Source of the DNA: Clostridiaceae bacterium
GTDB lineage: Bacteria > Bacillota > Clostridia > Lachnospirales > Lachnospiraceae
Direction of reading: 5' to 3'
NCBI GenBank assembly: GCA_009911065.1
Contig: QXWR01000040.1
Coordinates: 1-48,592 of the forward strand
DNA length: 48,592 bases
This document shows positions 23,749 to 32,351 of the stretch, piece by piece. The stretch's first letter is position 1. Each line of letters starts with the position of its first letter. A program made the position numbers and the translations under genes. The notes under the pieces were generated by a model. That model ran no database searches and was not told where the DNA came from. It worked only from the letters and a program-made list of their open reading frames with translations.

Positions 23749-26292
23749 GTGAAGGGTTCAGAGACAAAATTAGTTGCCTATATGCAGGGAGCCAACAAGC
23801 GTTTTGTAATTCCGGTTTATCAGCGCAATTATGACTGGAAGACGGAAAACTGCAAACAGCTGTATGATGATCTTGTAAAGGTGGTAAAAAACAGGAGAAA
23901 AAGCCATTTTTTCGGAAGTATTGTATCGGTATATAATCCGGATGGGGCGAACGATGAATTTCTGGTGATTGACGGGCAGCAGCGTCTTACTACGGTGTCG
24001 CTGCTGCTTCTTGCTATGTATAATCTTTTGGAGAATCAGGTGATTACTCCCAAGAAGGCGACCTTGAGTGAACGGATTTTTGAAGAATATTTGGTTGATA
24101 AATGGCAGGATAAGGATACCAGAATTAAGCTGAAACCAGTGAAAAATGACCAGACCGCTTTTAAAAAATTGTTTGATGATACATCGGAATATGTGCCAGA
24201 ATCCAATTTGACCATTAATTACAATTATTTTTATAACCGGGTCCAAAAAGAAGAAATCTCTGTAGATGATCTGTTTGATGCAATTTGCCGTTTGGAGATT
24301 ATTAGTATTACCTTAAACAAGGACGATAATCCCCAGTTGATATTTGAAAGTTTAAACTCCACAGGACTTGCTTTAAGCGAGGGAGATAAGATACGTAATT
24401 TTATACTTATGGGGCAGCCTGGTAAAGAACAGGAAGAGTTTTATGAGAAATATTGGAATAAGATTGAGGTTCACACAAATTATGATGTCAGCTCCTTTAT
24501 CCGGGATTATTTAAGCGTAAAACAGCAGGCAATTCCCTCTATGAGCAAGGTTTATTTTACATTTAAAGCTTATGTGGAAGAGCTTCAGACAACCATAGAA
24601 ATACTGTTAAAAGATCTTTTAAATTATGCAAAGTGGTATGGAACTTTACTGCAAGGAAACACAGGACAGAGACCGTTGAATGCCTGTATAGATCGGTTAA
24701 ATCGGTTAGAAACTACAGTAGCCAGACCATTTTTCATGGAAGTGCTTCGTCTGGAGAAGGAAGGAAAACTGACCATACATGAGGTAAGCGAGATATTCCG
24801 GTTTACAGAGAATTATCTATTTCGAAGGGCCATGTGCGACCTTCCTACAAATGCTTTAAATAAGATTTTTCTGCTTCTTCACAAGGAAATTGTCCGCTAT
24901 GACGGAACCGAAGCCAATTATGTTGCCAAATTCAAATATGCCCTTCTCTCCAAAAAGGAGAGGGCACGTTTCCCGGATGATGTGGAGTTTCAAGAGGCGT
25001 TTTGCACCCGTCAGGTCTATCAGATGAACAGCAAAAATAAGATGTATCTTTTTGAACGACTGGAAAATTACGGGACAGCAGAAGACAAAGATGTGTACCG
25101 CCATTTTGATGACGGAGATTATTCCATTGAACATATTATGCCCCAGCATTTGACTCCTGCCTGGGTTGCCAGTTTGGGAAGCGATTATGAACAGATTCAC
25201 GAGATTTGGCTTCACCGAATTGCCAATCTTACCTTAACTGCTTATAATGCCAAATACAGCAACAGTTCTTTTGCGGAAAAGAAAAATATGCCCAATGGAT
25301 TCAAAGACAGCGGCATCCGAATGAATGGGTACATTGCAGACAAAGACAACTGGGGACTGGCCGAGTTAGAGGACCGGAGTCAATATCTGGCAACCAGGGC
25401 GCTTCAGATATGGGAAGCGCCGGATACTGAATTTGTTCCGGAGGAAAAGCAGATGGACTCCTGTACATTGGAGGATGATGTGAATTTGAGCGGAAGAACC
25501 ATTGCCAAATTTCACTATAAGAATACAGAACAGCCCGTAAGCAGCTGGATTGATTTGTATGAGCGCATTTTAAAAATCCTTCATGCAGATGATAAATCCG
25601 TTCTCTCAAAGCTTGCCTATACCTATGATTCGAATGTGGATTTGGCTCAATATGTAAGCAATAAGAAAGAGGATTTGCGAGAATCACTGGAAATTGACAC
25701 AGGCTTATATGTGGAGAGAAATACCAGCACTGGACTTAAAATGTCTCTGCTGCGCCGGTTTTTTAAACTGTATGGAGCCGAGCCTTCGGATCTGATTTTT
25801 TACCTGAGAAATGATAAAAATGACAACAATGCATCTCAGAAAACCAGACAGAAAATCCGTAAAAAGTATTGGACATTTGCGTTGGATTTTATCCGCGAGG
25901 CCCACAAAGAGGATAGTTGTTTTTCCAATGTAAATCCATCTTCAGATAACTGGATTAACGGTTTTTTTGGAATCGGTGGTTTTAGCATTACCTGTGTGGC
26001 AAATTTTGAAATGGCAAGAGTGGAGCTTAGCCTTGCAAAGTCAGATCGGGAGAAGAATAAGAAGGCATTTGATCACCTGATGAGCTATAAAGGGGACATT
26101 GAAGAAAAGCTGGGAGGTCCCTTAAATTGGATGAAAAATGAGGAGATAAAAAGTTCTTCTATTACGATCTGCCTTAAAAATGTGGGAATTGAGCAGGAGG
26201 CAGACTGGCTTCAAATGGCAAAATTCCATGCAGAATGGAGTAAGAAATTTTATGATATTTTTGTGCCGTATTTAAGGGAGATGAGTTTTTAA
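23749..26292 (+). CDS. Single-chain GmrSD-type (DUF262/DUF1524) type IV restriction enzyme
   Basis: 847 residues from GTG 23749, chosen because GGGGAGGA lies 8 nt upstream; the ATG at 23719 has none and relatives begin at this KGSETKL segment. The DUF262 (GmrS-like) part has IPVYQRNYDW (about 22-31), DGQQRLTT (about 75) and FESLNSTGLALSEGDKIRNF (about 205-224). The DUF1524 (GmrD-like) HNH nuclease part has SIEHIMPQH (about 459-467) and the ANLTLTAYN segment with downstream SNSSFAEKK. A C-terminal domain resembling DUF4268 (about 705-845) follows. GmrSD enzymes are NTP-dependent nucleases that restrict phage DNA with modified, often glucosylated, cytosines. Confidence 0.88.
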   Translation: MKGSETKLVAYMQGANKRFVIPVYQRNYDWKTENCKQLYDDLVKVVKNRRKSHFFGSIVSVYNPDGANDEFLVIDGQQRLTTVSLLLLAMYNLLENQVITPKKATLSERIFEEYLVDKWQDKDTRIKLKPVKNDQTAFKKLFDDTSEYVPESNLTINYNYFYNRVQKEEISVDDLFDAICRLEIISITLNKDDNPQLIFESLNSTGLALSEGDKIRNFILMGQPGKEQEEFYEKYWNKIEVHTNYDVSSFIRDYLSVKQQAIPSMSKVYFTFKAYVEELQTTIEILLKDLLNYAKWYGTLLQGNTGQRPLNACIDRLNRLETTVARPFFMEVLRLEKEGKLTIHEVSEIFRFTENYLFRRAMCDLPTNALNKIFLLLHKEIVRYDGTEANYVAKFKYALLSKKERARFPDDVEFQEAFCTRQVYQMNSKNKMYLFERLENYGTAEDKDVYRHFDDGDYSIEHIMPQHLTPAWVASLGSDYEQIHEIWLHRIANLTLTAYNAKYSNSSFAEKKNMPNGFKDSGIRMNGYIADKDNWGLAELEDRSQYLATRALQIWEAPDTEFVPEEKQMDSCTLEDDVNLSGRTIAKFHYKNTEQPVSSWIDLYERILKILHADDKSVLSKLAYTYDSNVDLAQYVSNKKEDLRESLEIDTGLYVERNTSTGLKMSLLRRFFKLYGAEPSDLIFYLRNDKNDNNASQKTRQKIRKKYWTFALDFIREAHKEDSCFSNVNPSSDNWINGFFGIGGFSITCVANFEMARVELSLAKSDREKNKKAFDHLMSYKGDIEEKLGGPLNWMKNEEIKSSSITICLKNVGIEQEADWLQMAKFHAEWSKKFYDIFVPYLREMSF

Positions 26293-26294
26293 GA

Positions 26295-26675
26295 ATGAAT
26301 AGAACATCATTATTTGCATGGATAAAAGAACAATACAAAACCGATCCAGACTATCCCTGGAACGATAACAATGCTGTTCTGCGGCACAAAGAAAATAAAA
26401 AATGGTTTGGAGTGGTTTTGGAAGTAGGACGGGATAAACTGGGTTTACCGGATTCGGAAATCACAGATGTTATTAATGTGAAATGTGATCCCTTTCTGAT
26501 TGGATCTCTGCGAGGCCAACCAGGATTTCATCCTGCTTATCATATGAATAAGGAAAAATGGATTAGTATTCGTCTGGATGGCAGTGTGCCAGATGAAAAA
26601 ATAAAAGATTTGATTGATTTAAGTTATCAGCTGACTGGTCCGAAAAAGAAAGATTCTGATAAAAATTTCAGCTAA
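26295..26675 (+). CDS. MmcQ/YjbR family protein
   Basis: 126 residues, starting 2 nt after the restriction enzyme stop. It has the YjbR cysteine-free DNA-binding-like fold: PWNDNNAVLRHKENKKWFGVV, NVKCDPFLIGSLR, GFHPAYHMNKEKWISI and a final short helix. Members of this family are small cytoplasmic proteins, often near DNA damage or stress genes. Co-transcription with the GmrSD-type enzyme is likely from the spacing; whether it acts with it is unknown. Confidence 0.85.
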   Translation: MNRTSLFAWIKEQYKTDPDYPWNDNNAVLRHKENKKWFGVVLEVGRDKLGLPDSEITDVINVKCDPFLIGSLRGQPGFHPAYHMNKEKWISIRLDGSVPDEKIKDLIDLSYQLTGPKKKDSDKNFS

Positions 26676-27228
26676 GTTTTGCATTGGTTGGTATAATCAT
26701 CAAACCCTACCACCCTCACGACTGCAAAACATACCGTAGCACCACTACGCCTCCGCTTTTCCCTCTGCACTTTCAGAAAAGTAGCCTTGCCGAAACAGAA
26801 AGGTATTTAAAATGGGTTATACCAGCAGCTTATACAGGTGTAATTTGGGGCTTTCCAACCAGCCAAAGCACATAAATCATCATCGAATGGACCAACAAAC
26901 TTTCTAAGAGGTTTCACCAGCCAGAAGGCCGGTTTCCAAGGAGGAGAAAGGCCGCTAAAGAGAAAAAACAGCTTGTCTTTTTGTGTTTATTTGCTATAGT
27001 GGCTTTTTCAGGCACGCTCTAGTATATCATTTTTAAGGAAGTATATTAAACGGCTAGCTTTATTGATGCAGTGGTTCCATAAGCTGGATAGATCATGTTT
27101 CAATGGTTTTGGTTTGTCCATACCGCTGAATGGGTCACGGCGGGCATCTCTTTGATCAGTTCCTGTATATTGTTTTCGAAATAAAACGGGTCAGGGTCCG
27201 CCGTTATGTTTAACATCAGTATTTTTGT
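26676..27228. other. Gene-free stretch with decayed sequence
   Basis: No credible gene. A 38-codon minus-strand frame at 27100-27216 has protein-like composition (DPDPFYFENNIQELI) and may be a remnant. GCCGCTA and TAGTGGC (about 26953-27002) can form a long-loop stem. Nothing else could be recognised. Confidence 0.35.
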
Positions 27229-27268
27229 GGTTAGATTTCTTTAATAGGGGGATCTAACCATATTTTTT
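27229..27268 (+). terminator. Terminator-like hairpin
   Basis: GGTTAGAT (27229-27236) is complementary to ATCTAACC (27252-27259) and is followed by ATATTTTTT. It isolates the sensor operon from upstream transcription. Confidence 0.6.
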
Positions 27269-27335
27269 CAAAGTAGGTTTATGTCGTGTTTTTTAATCAG
27301 ATCAAATCTGAATTCTGGTAAAAATTGATGACATA

Positions 27336-27344
27336 TGATATAAT
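27336..27344 (+). promoter_or_regulatory. Extended -10 promoter of the sugar-sensor operon
   Basis: TGATATAAT matches TG-n-TATAAT exactly; no good -35 element is seen 17 nt upstream. Transcription would start near 27351, leaving a leader of over 200 nt before the binding-protein gene. Confidence 0.5.
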
Positions 27345-27359
27345 CTAAAAAACGAAGGG

Positions 27360-27575
27360 ATGAGCCTTTATACATATGGCATGGAACGGATGGCCATGAA
27401 TGAAAGGACTCTGTTGATTACAGTGTTTGTTCAAGGAGCGATATTGCCTTTTGCAGGAGACCAAAAGCTTGAGATCCGGCGGGGAGCACAAGGGCATAAT
27501 CGGTATTGTCTGGAAGCGGAATGGGGATTGGTGGAGATAACCTTATGTAAGGGAAAGGAATATAAGAGAAAATGA
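27360..27575 (+). CDS. Doubtful small ORF in the sensor operon leader
   Basis: 71 codons from ATG 27360 to 27575, overlapping the next start by four bases (ATGA). There is no spaced ribosome binding site after the presumed transcription start, and no family is recognised. It may be a translated leader that couples to the binding protein, or just an open stretch. Confidence 0.25.
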   Translation: MSLYTYGMERMAMNERTLLITVFVQGAILPFAGDQKLEIRRGAQGHNRYCLEAEWGLVEITLCKGKEYKRK

Positions 27576-28543
27576 ACGTAAATTTCCGGAAAATATTTAT
27601 CCTGTTCAACCTTCTTTTGTATCTGCCTGTAATGCTGCTTTTATGGGCGGGACTTGGGGGCAGGGATTATTCCCTGGAACAAAAGGAGAATAGCCGCCTC
27701 ATTGGGGTAAACTACATGACAATGAATAACGAATTTTATAAAATTCTCAATGAGGAGATCAGCAATCAGGTGGAGATCCGGGGAGATCGGATTGTGTTAA
27801 GAGATCCGGCTCTGAGCGTAGATCGGCAGATTGAGCAGATAGAAGAAATGCTGCAGATGGGGATTGATGTGCTGGTGGTGACGCCGGTAGACTGGAAAAG
27901 TCTGTCTAGTATTTTAAACAAGGCAAAAGGGCAGGGAGTGTTCATTGTAGTGGTGGATTCGGATTTGGAAGATGAAAACGTGGCGGATTGTACCATTACC
28001 TCGGACAATTATAATGCCGGTCGTCTGGTAGGCCAGTATTTTCTGGAACAAAACAAAGAATCGAAATTGATTGTGATGACTCACGATGTAGCAAAATCTG
28101 GTCAAGACAGAGTGAAGGGATTTTTAGACGAGGTGGAGAAAAGTGACAAAATTCATGTGGTGAAACGTATCAACTGTGATGGCCAGTTGGAGATTGCTAT
28201 GCCGAAAATGCAGCAGGTGATTGAGGAAGGGGTTTCTTTTGACAGCGTATTCTGTCTCAATGATTTAGCAGCTGTGGGGGTGGTAGCGGCGCTGGATGAG
28301 CATGATCTGCTAAAACAAGTAAAAGTGTATGGTATTGATGCTTCCCCAGATGCCAAGGCGCTGATTAAAGAAGGAATGATGTCTGCTTCTGCGGCACAAT
28401 TTCCCTCCCAGATTGGGCAGATAACAGCAGATGTAATCTACCGCTTGTTGGACGGGGAAGCCGTGGAGGGAAGGATTCAGGTGCCGGTAGAACTGGTTAC
28501 GCAGGAAAATGTGGAGCAGTACAGTATTGACCGCTGGCAGTAG
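27572..28543 (+). CDS. Membrane-anchored periplasmic sugar-binding protein (sensor type)
   Basis: 323 residues. One N-terminal hydrophobic segment (about 6-27, no lipobox) anchors a ribose/LacI-type periplasmic-binding domain (Peripla_BP_4-like; IGVNYMTMNNEFYKIL, VLVVTPVDW, SDNYNAGRLVGQYF, GQDRVKGFLD, VFCLNDLAAVGVVAAL, VYGIDASPDA). There are no ABC transporter genes nearby; instead a histidine kinase starts 18 nt downstream. This is the arrangement of receptor-type binding proteins that report sugar to a two-component system, such as XylFII with LytS in Clostridium. The ligand cannot be deduced. Confidence 0.85.
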   Translation: MNVNFRKIFILFNLLLYLPVMLLLWAGLGGRDYSLEQKENSRLIGVNYMTMNNEFYKILNEEISNQVEIRGDRIVLRDPALSVDRQIEQIEEMLQMGIDVLVVTPVDWKSLSSILNKAKGQGVFIVVVDSDLEDENVADCTITSDNYNAGRLVGQYFLEQNKESKLIVMTHDVAKSGQDRVKGFLDEVEKSDKIHVVKRINCDGQLEIAMPKMQQVIEEGVSFDSVFCLNDLAAVGVVAALDEHDLLKQVKVYGIDASPDAKALIKEGMMSASAAQFPSQIGQITADVIYRLLDGEAVEGRIQVPVELVTQENVEQYSIDRWQ

Positions 28544-28561
28544 AAAAAGAGGGATTTGGTG

Positions 28562-29881
28562 ATGAACAGAAAGGGGTTTCCGGATTTTGTCCTGAGTACT
28601 ATGAAAAATTTGAATATGGTTATGATTCTGTATCTGACCATGGTGACGGTGCATAGTCTGTACGGGTATGTGGATGGAAATTCTGCCGTGGATTTTTTAA
28701 TACAAGTAAAACGGATGCCCATGGAGCCGTGGAAGCTGTCGGTTCTGTCTATTGGCTTATATGTGTGTCTGCTTCTTTTGCTGTCAATCCATTGCCAGAG
28801 CAAGAGGAGTTTTTTGGTGAAAACAGTTCTGGAGCTGGGGGTCGTATTTGCTATCAGCTATGTGCTGAATTTCAGTTATACAGGCATGGTGCTTCTCATA
28901 ATTGCAGATACCATGCGCTATTTTTCTGATTTGAAGCGGAGAGTGCTTCTGGTGGCGTCAATTTGTGTGTTTTACATTCTGCTGGACTATGATCTGCTGT
29001 CAGCCGTCTGCCCTATTATTTCCACAGAGACCTGCTGGGGCTATTATGGCAGGGAGACACAATCCCTGCTGCTGGGAATCCGGAATATCCTTAATTCCTT
29101 AAACACGATTGTCTTTATCAGCTATGCGATTGTATTGATTCTGACAGAGGTAAGGGAAAAGGAACGGATATTGGGGCTGAATGAAAAATTGAACACAGCT
29201 AATCGGGAGCTGCGGTCAGCCAATGAAAAGCTGGAGGAATATGCTCGGGAGTCAGAGAAAGCGGCGGAGACCAGGGAGCGAAACCGCCTTGCTAGGGAGA
29301 TTCATGATACTCTGGGCCATTCCCTGACCGGGATTATCACCGGTATTGACGCCTGTGTCATGCTGGTGGATGTGGCGCCAGAAGCCACCAAGGAACAGCT
29401 GAAAGCCATTGCAGGGGTGGCCAGACAGGGTATCAAGGATGTTCGGCGCTCGGTGAAGGCTCTCCGGCCAGATGCGCTGGAAAGCATGAATCTAAAGGCA
29501 GCTTTGGTGCAGATGATAGAGGAAGCAAAACGTTCCACAGGGGTTGAGATTACCTGGCAGATAGAGCCGACGCTAAAGGGCTTTAACAAGGACGAGGAGG
29601 ATATTATCTACCGGATTGTACAGGAGTCCATTACCAATGCCATCCGGCATGGAAAGGCAGATAAGGTGTGGGTTTGGATTAACCGGGATTTCAATATGCT
29701 GAAGATTCATATAGAAGACAATGGAGTGGGGTGCGTCAATGTGCAGAAAGGATTTGGCCTGCATCATATGGAGGAGCGGTTGAATATGCTGAAAGGTTCT
29801 TTATCCTATCACGGAGACCATGGTTTTGTCATAGATGCCAGTATTCCTATCAGATGGGGGATGGAGGAAGAAAATGATTAA
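28562..29881 (+). CDS. NarL-family sensor histidine kinase
   Basis: 439 residues from ATG 28562 (GAGGGA upstream). The N-terminus has five or six membrane helices (about 13-190) with very short loops, so it has no sizeable extracellular sensor of its own. A coiled coil (about 195-235) leads to the HisKA_3 dimerisation box with the phosphoacceptor histidine in REIHDTLGHS (about residue 247), and a HATPase domain with ESITNAIRHG (about 355) and DNGVGC. It would phosphorylate the response regulator encoded next, whose start overlaps its stop by 8 nt. Sensing probably depends on the adjacent anchored binding proteins. Confidence 0.93.
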   Translation: MNRKGFPDFVLSTMKNLNMVMILYLTMVTVHSLYGYVDGNSAVDFLIQVKRMPMEPWKLSVLSIGLYVCLLLLLSIHCQSKRSFLVKTVLELGVVFAISYVLNFSYTGMVLLIIADTMRYFSDLKRRVLLVASICVFYILLDYDLLSAVCPIISTETCWGYYGRETQSLLLGIRNILNSLNTIVFISYAIVLILTEVREKERILGLNEKLNTANRELRSANEKLEEYARESEKAAETRERNRLAREIHDTLGHSLTGIITGIDACVMLVDVAPEATKEQLKAIAGVARQGIKDVRRSVKALRPDALESMNLKAALVQMIEEAKRSTGVEITWQIEPTLKGFNKDEEDIIYRIVQESITNAIRHGKADKVWVWINRDFNMLKIHIEDNGVGCVNVQKGFGLHHMEERLNMLKGSLSYHGDHGFVIDASIPIRWGMEEEND

Positions 29882-30539
29882 GATACTGATTGCAGATGAT
29901 CAGGAACTGATCCGGCAGAGTCTTATGATTATCTTAAACAGCGAGAGCAATTTTGAAGTAACCGATGCGGTGACCAACGGAGTGGAAGTTATACGCTCTG
30001 TTAGGAAGGAAAAACCAGATGTGATACTGATGGATATCCGGATGCCAGAGATGGACGGGGTGGTCTGCACCCAGATTATAAAAGAGAATTATCCTGATAT
30101 CAAAATCATTATCCTGACCACTTTTGACGATGATGAGTATGTGTTTAATGCTCTGAAATACGGAGCCAGCGGTTATCTTCTCAAGGGAATTTCCATGAAA
30201 GAGCTGACAGAAGCGATTCACAAGGTCTATCACGGAACAGCCATGATTAATGAGGACATTGCCTCCAAGGTTGTCCGGCTGTTTTCCAGAATGGCACAGT
30301 CCAATATTGCAATTCAGGTGGATGAACGGCAGTCGGCTGATCTAAAAGACAGCGAATGGCAGGTCATTGTACTGGTGGGAAGCGGTCTGTCCAACAAGGA
30401 AATTGCGGCAAAGCTGAATCTGTCTGACGGAACGGTGAGAAACTGTATCAGTACAGTTTTAAGTAAGCTGAATCTGCGAGATAGAACACAGCTTGCCATA
30501 TGGGCAGTGCAGACCGGCGCAATCCATAAGACGCTTTGA
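29874..30539 (+). CDS. NarL/LuxR-type response regulator
   Basis: 221 residues from ATG 29874, behind ATGGAGGAAG. Receiver domain (about 1-120): acidic pair D8/D9, phosphoacceptor D54 in LMDIRMPEMDG, and GYLLKG containing the conserved lysine. The LuxR-type helix-turn-helix (about 155-215: LSNKEIAAKLNLSDGTVRN) binds DNA. The partner is the upstream kinase. Its likely target is the PTS operon downstream, where repeated ATGACA half-sites are seen; that link is inferred. Confidence 0.94.
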   Translation: MIKILIADDQELIRQSLMIILNSESNFEVTDAVTNGVEVIRSVRKEKPDVILMDIRMPEMDGVVCTQIIKENYPDIKIIILTTFDDDEYVFNALKYGASGYLLKGISMKELTEAIHKVYHGTAMINEDIASKVVRLFSRMAQSNIAIQVDERQSADLKDSEWQVIVLVGSGLSNKEIAAKLNLSDGTVRNCISTVLSKLNLRDRTQLAIWAVQTGAIHKTL

Positions 30540-30550
30540 GAGGAAAACGG

Positions 30551-32041
30551 ATGGGACGCGAATCAGACAGGAACCGGGAAGATAAGAATAAAATGAGCAG
30601 GGATAAGATGGATAGAACCGAAGCGGACAGGGAAGAAACGGGAAAAAACAGAGAGGTCGGAGACGCAGAAGACAAAGATGAGGCAGAAAAAAACAAAACA
30701 GCCAGGGAAGAGGTGAGAAAAAAATATGGCATCCAGGCAGGGCTTTGTGCTTTTCTTCTGCTATTGTTGTGGATGATAGCTAGCGACGCCTACAAAATGC
30801 TTCCAGGCTTTTATGAAAATGTGATCCGGGTGGGTGTGTTCAGCGACAGCTACTGGAAGGTGCAGAATGGTTATTCTTACCAGATATTAGAGGATGCCAT
30901 TGCAGAGTTTGAAAAGCAGCATCCGGGTACACGGGTGGAGTATGTGAGCGGTATTATTCGAGAGGACTATTCGGAATGGCTGTCTGAACAGATGATGAGA
31001 GGAACAGCCCCGGATATTTTCTTTGTGCCGGGAGAGCACTTTAATGATTTTGCGGAAGCAGGGGTGCTGATGGATTTGACCCCTCTTATAGAAGGGGATG
31101 GGGAATTTTCGCCGGAGCGGTATTATACCTCTGCCTATGCGTATGGAAATTATGAAGGGGTGCAGTACGCCCTTCCTTATGAATGTGCCCCAAAGCTGAT
31201 GTTTGTGAATAAGAGTATTTTGGAGCAGGAGGGGATCGGCATGCCCGGGAATGAGTGGACATGGGAAGATTTTTACAGGATTTGCCGGGAGGTCACAAAG
31301 GACACAGACGGGAACGGCATCATTGATCAGTTTGGGGTTGTGGGCTATACCTGGGAGGACGCTTTTGATTCCAATGGGGTGACATTGTTTGACAAGAAGG
31401 GAACCGAGTGCTATCTGACGGATGAGAGGGCGAAGGCAGGGATTTCCTTTATCGGGAAATTGGAGGAGCTAAACGGTGGCTACAGCATTTCCAGCAAAGA
31501 GTTTGCCTTGGGGAATGTGGCATTTCAGCCCATGCTGTTTTCAGAGTACCGGGCGTATAAATCCTATCCTCTTAGTATTAAAAAATACTCAGGATTTGAG
31601 TGGGACTGTCTGACCATGCCTGCCGGTCCGGAGGGGAGAAACATTTCCCGCTTGGATACTCTTACTCTTTCTATGAGTAGATCTACGATTCATAAACAAG
31701 AGGCGTGGGAACTGATGAAATTACTTACAGGTGATGGGAAGATCCAATCGGAGATTTTCAGATATTCAGAAGGAGTTTCTGTGTTGCGGGAGGTTGTGGA
31801 ATCTGAGGAGAACCAGGGATTCCTCACAAGGAATCCAGATACTGGAAATGCCCCCGGCCTTTTTCTTTTAAGCGATGCGGTAGAGCAGGCGGTTGTGACT
31901 GCCCGGTTTCACGATTATGACAGGGCAGTAGGAGAGGCTGACCGGGCAGTCAGAAGTATCTTAGAGGGCAGTTCCAATATTAATATGGAGACGATTATCC
32001 AGAACCGAAAGGTGAACCGCTATTTGAAGGAGATGCAGTAG
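30551..32041 (+). CDS. Anchored extracellular solute-binding protein (family 1) with charged cytoplasmic tail
   Basis: 496 residues from ATG 30551 (GAGAGGA upstream). Residues 1-58 are almost entirely charged, with repeated D/E/K/R/N patterns, and lack a signal peptide. One hydrophobic segment (about 63-80) then anchors a maltose-binding-protein-like SBP domain (about 92-490: VRVGVFSDSYW, ILEDAIAEFEKQHPG, GTAPDIFFV, YALPYECAPKLMFVN). The charged tail would lie in the cytoplasm. No ABC permease or ATPase genes adjoin it, so it is more likely a receptor or co-sensor than a transport subunit. It ends at a strong terminator. Confidence 0.85.
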   Translation: MGRESDRNREDKNKMSRDKMDRTEADREETGKNREVGDAEDKDEAEKNKTAREEVRKKYGIQAGLCAFLLLLLWMIASDAYKMLPGFYENVIRVGVFSDSYWKVQNGYSYQILEDAIAEFEKQHPGTRVEYVSGIIREDYSEWLSEQMMRGTAPDIFFVPGEHFNDFAEAGVLMDLTPLIEGDGEFSPERYYTSAYAYGNYEGVQYALPYECAPKLMFVNKSILEQEGIGMPGNEWTWEDFYRICREVTKDTDGNGIIDQFGVVGYTWEDAFDSNGVTLFDKKGTECYLTDERAKAGISFIGKLEELNGGYSISSKEFALGNVAFQPMLFSEYRAYKSYPLSIKKYSGFEWDCLTMPAGPEGRNISRLDTLTLSMSRSTIHKQEAWELMKLLTGDGKIQSEIFRYSEGVSVLREVVESEENQGFLTRNPDTGNAPGLFLLSDAVEQAVVTARFHDYDRAVGEADRAVRSILEGSSNINMETIIQNRKVNRYLKEMQ

Positions 32042-32054
32042 AGGTTGTGAACAG

Positions 32055-32082
32055 GCAGAGCCGGATTTTCGGCTCTGCTTTT
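32055..32082 (+). terminator. Intrinsic terminator of the sensor operon
   Basis: GCAGAGCCG (32055-32063) and CGGCTCTGC (32070-32078) form a perfect 9-bp stem with a 6-nt loop followed by TTTT, 14 nt after the solute-binding protein stop. Confidence 0.93.
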
Positions 32083-32213
32083 ATCGTATTCATACCGATA
32101 TCAGCCAGGAGTTACCATTGGGCCGGAGACCGTGCCGCAAGCCCTTTGGCCTGATGCGTTGATACCTATTATGGGGAGTAGAAGAAATAAGGAAGGGAAT
32201 TGTGGAAGTAAAT

Positions 32214-32294
32214 ATGACAAATGTCATGGAAAAAAATGACATATAGCAGACAGAAAGAGTGACACATGTTAGGTGAACATGTGTCGCTTTTTTT
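32214..32294 (+). promoter_or_regulatory. Leader control region of the PTS operon: half-sites and terminator hairpin
   Basis: ATGACA (32214-32219) faces TGTCAT (32222-32227), and ATGACA recurs at 32236-32241; these could be response regulator sites. A 12-bp hairpin follows: GTGACACATGTT (32259-32270) with AACATGTGTCGC (32276-32287), one wobble, and seven T. It stands 58 nt before EIIA although the sensor operon already has a terminator at 32055-32082. It could therefore be an attenuator in the PTS leader. No promoter with good -35 and -10 boxes, and no sigma-54 promoter, was found. Confidence 0.55.
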
Positions 32295-32351
32295 ATATAC
32301 TGTAGCCATAAAACAAAGTGCTGCTGAAAAAATACAGGAGGGAATACAAAA

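Noticed and set aside
27100..27216. 38-codon minus-strand ORF (DPDPFYFENN)
   Set aside because: The composition is protein-like, but there is no ribosome binding site, no family match that I can name and decayed surroundings; kept only as a possible remnant.
32085..32351. Sigma-54 type (-24/-12) promoter for the mannose-family PTS
   Set aside because: These PTS operons often use LevR and sigma-54, but no TGGCAC-n5-TTGCA-like sequence and no LevR gene were found here.
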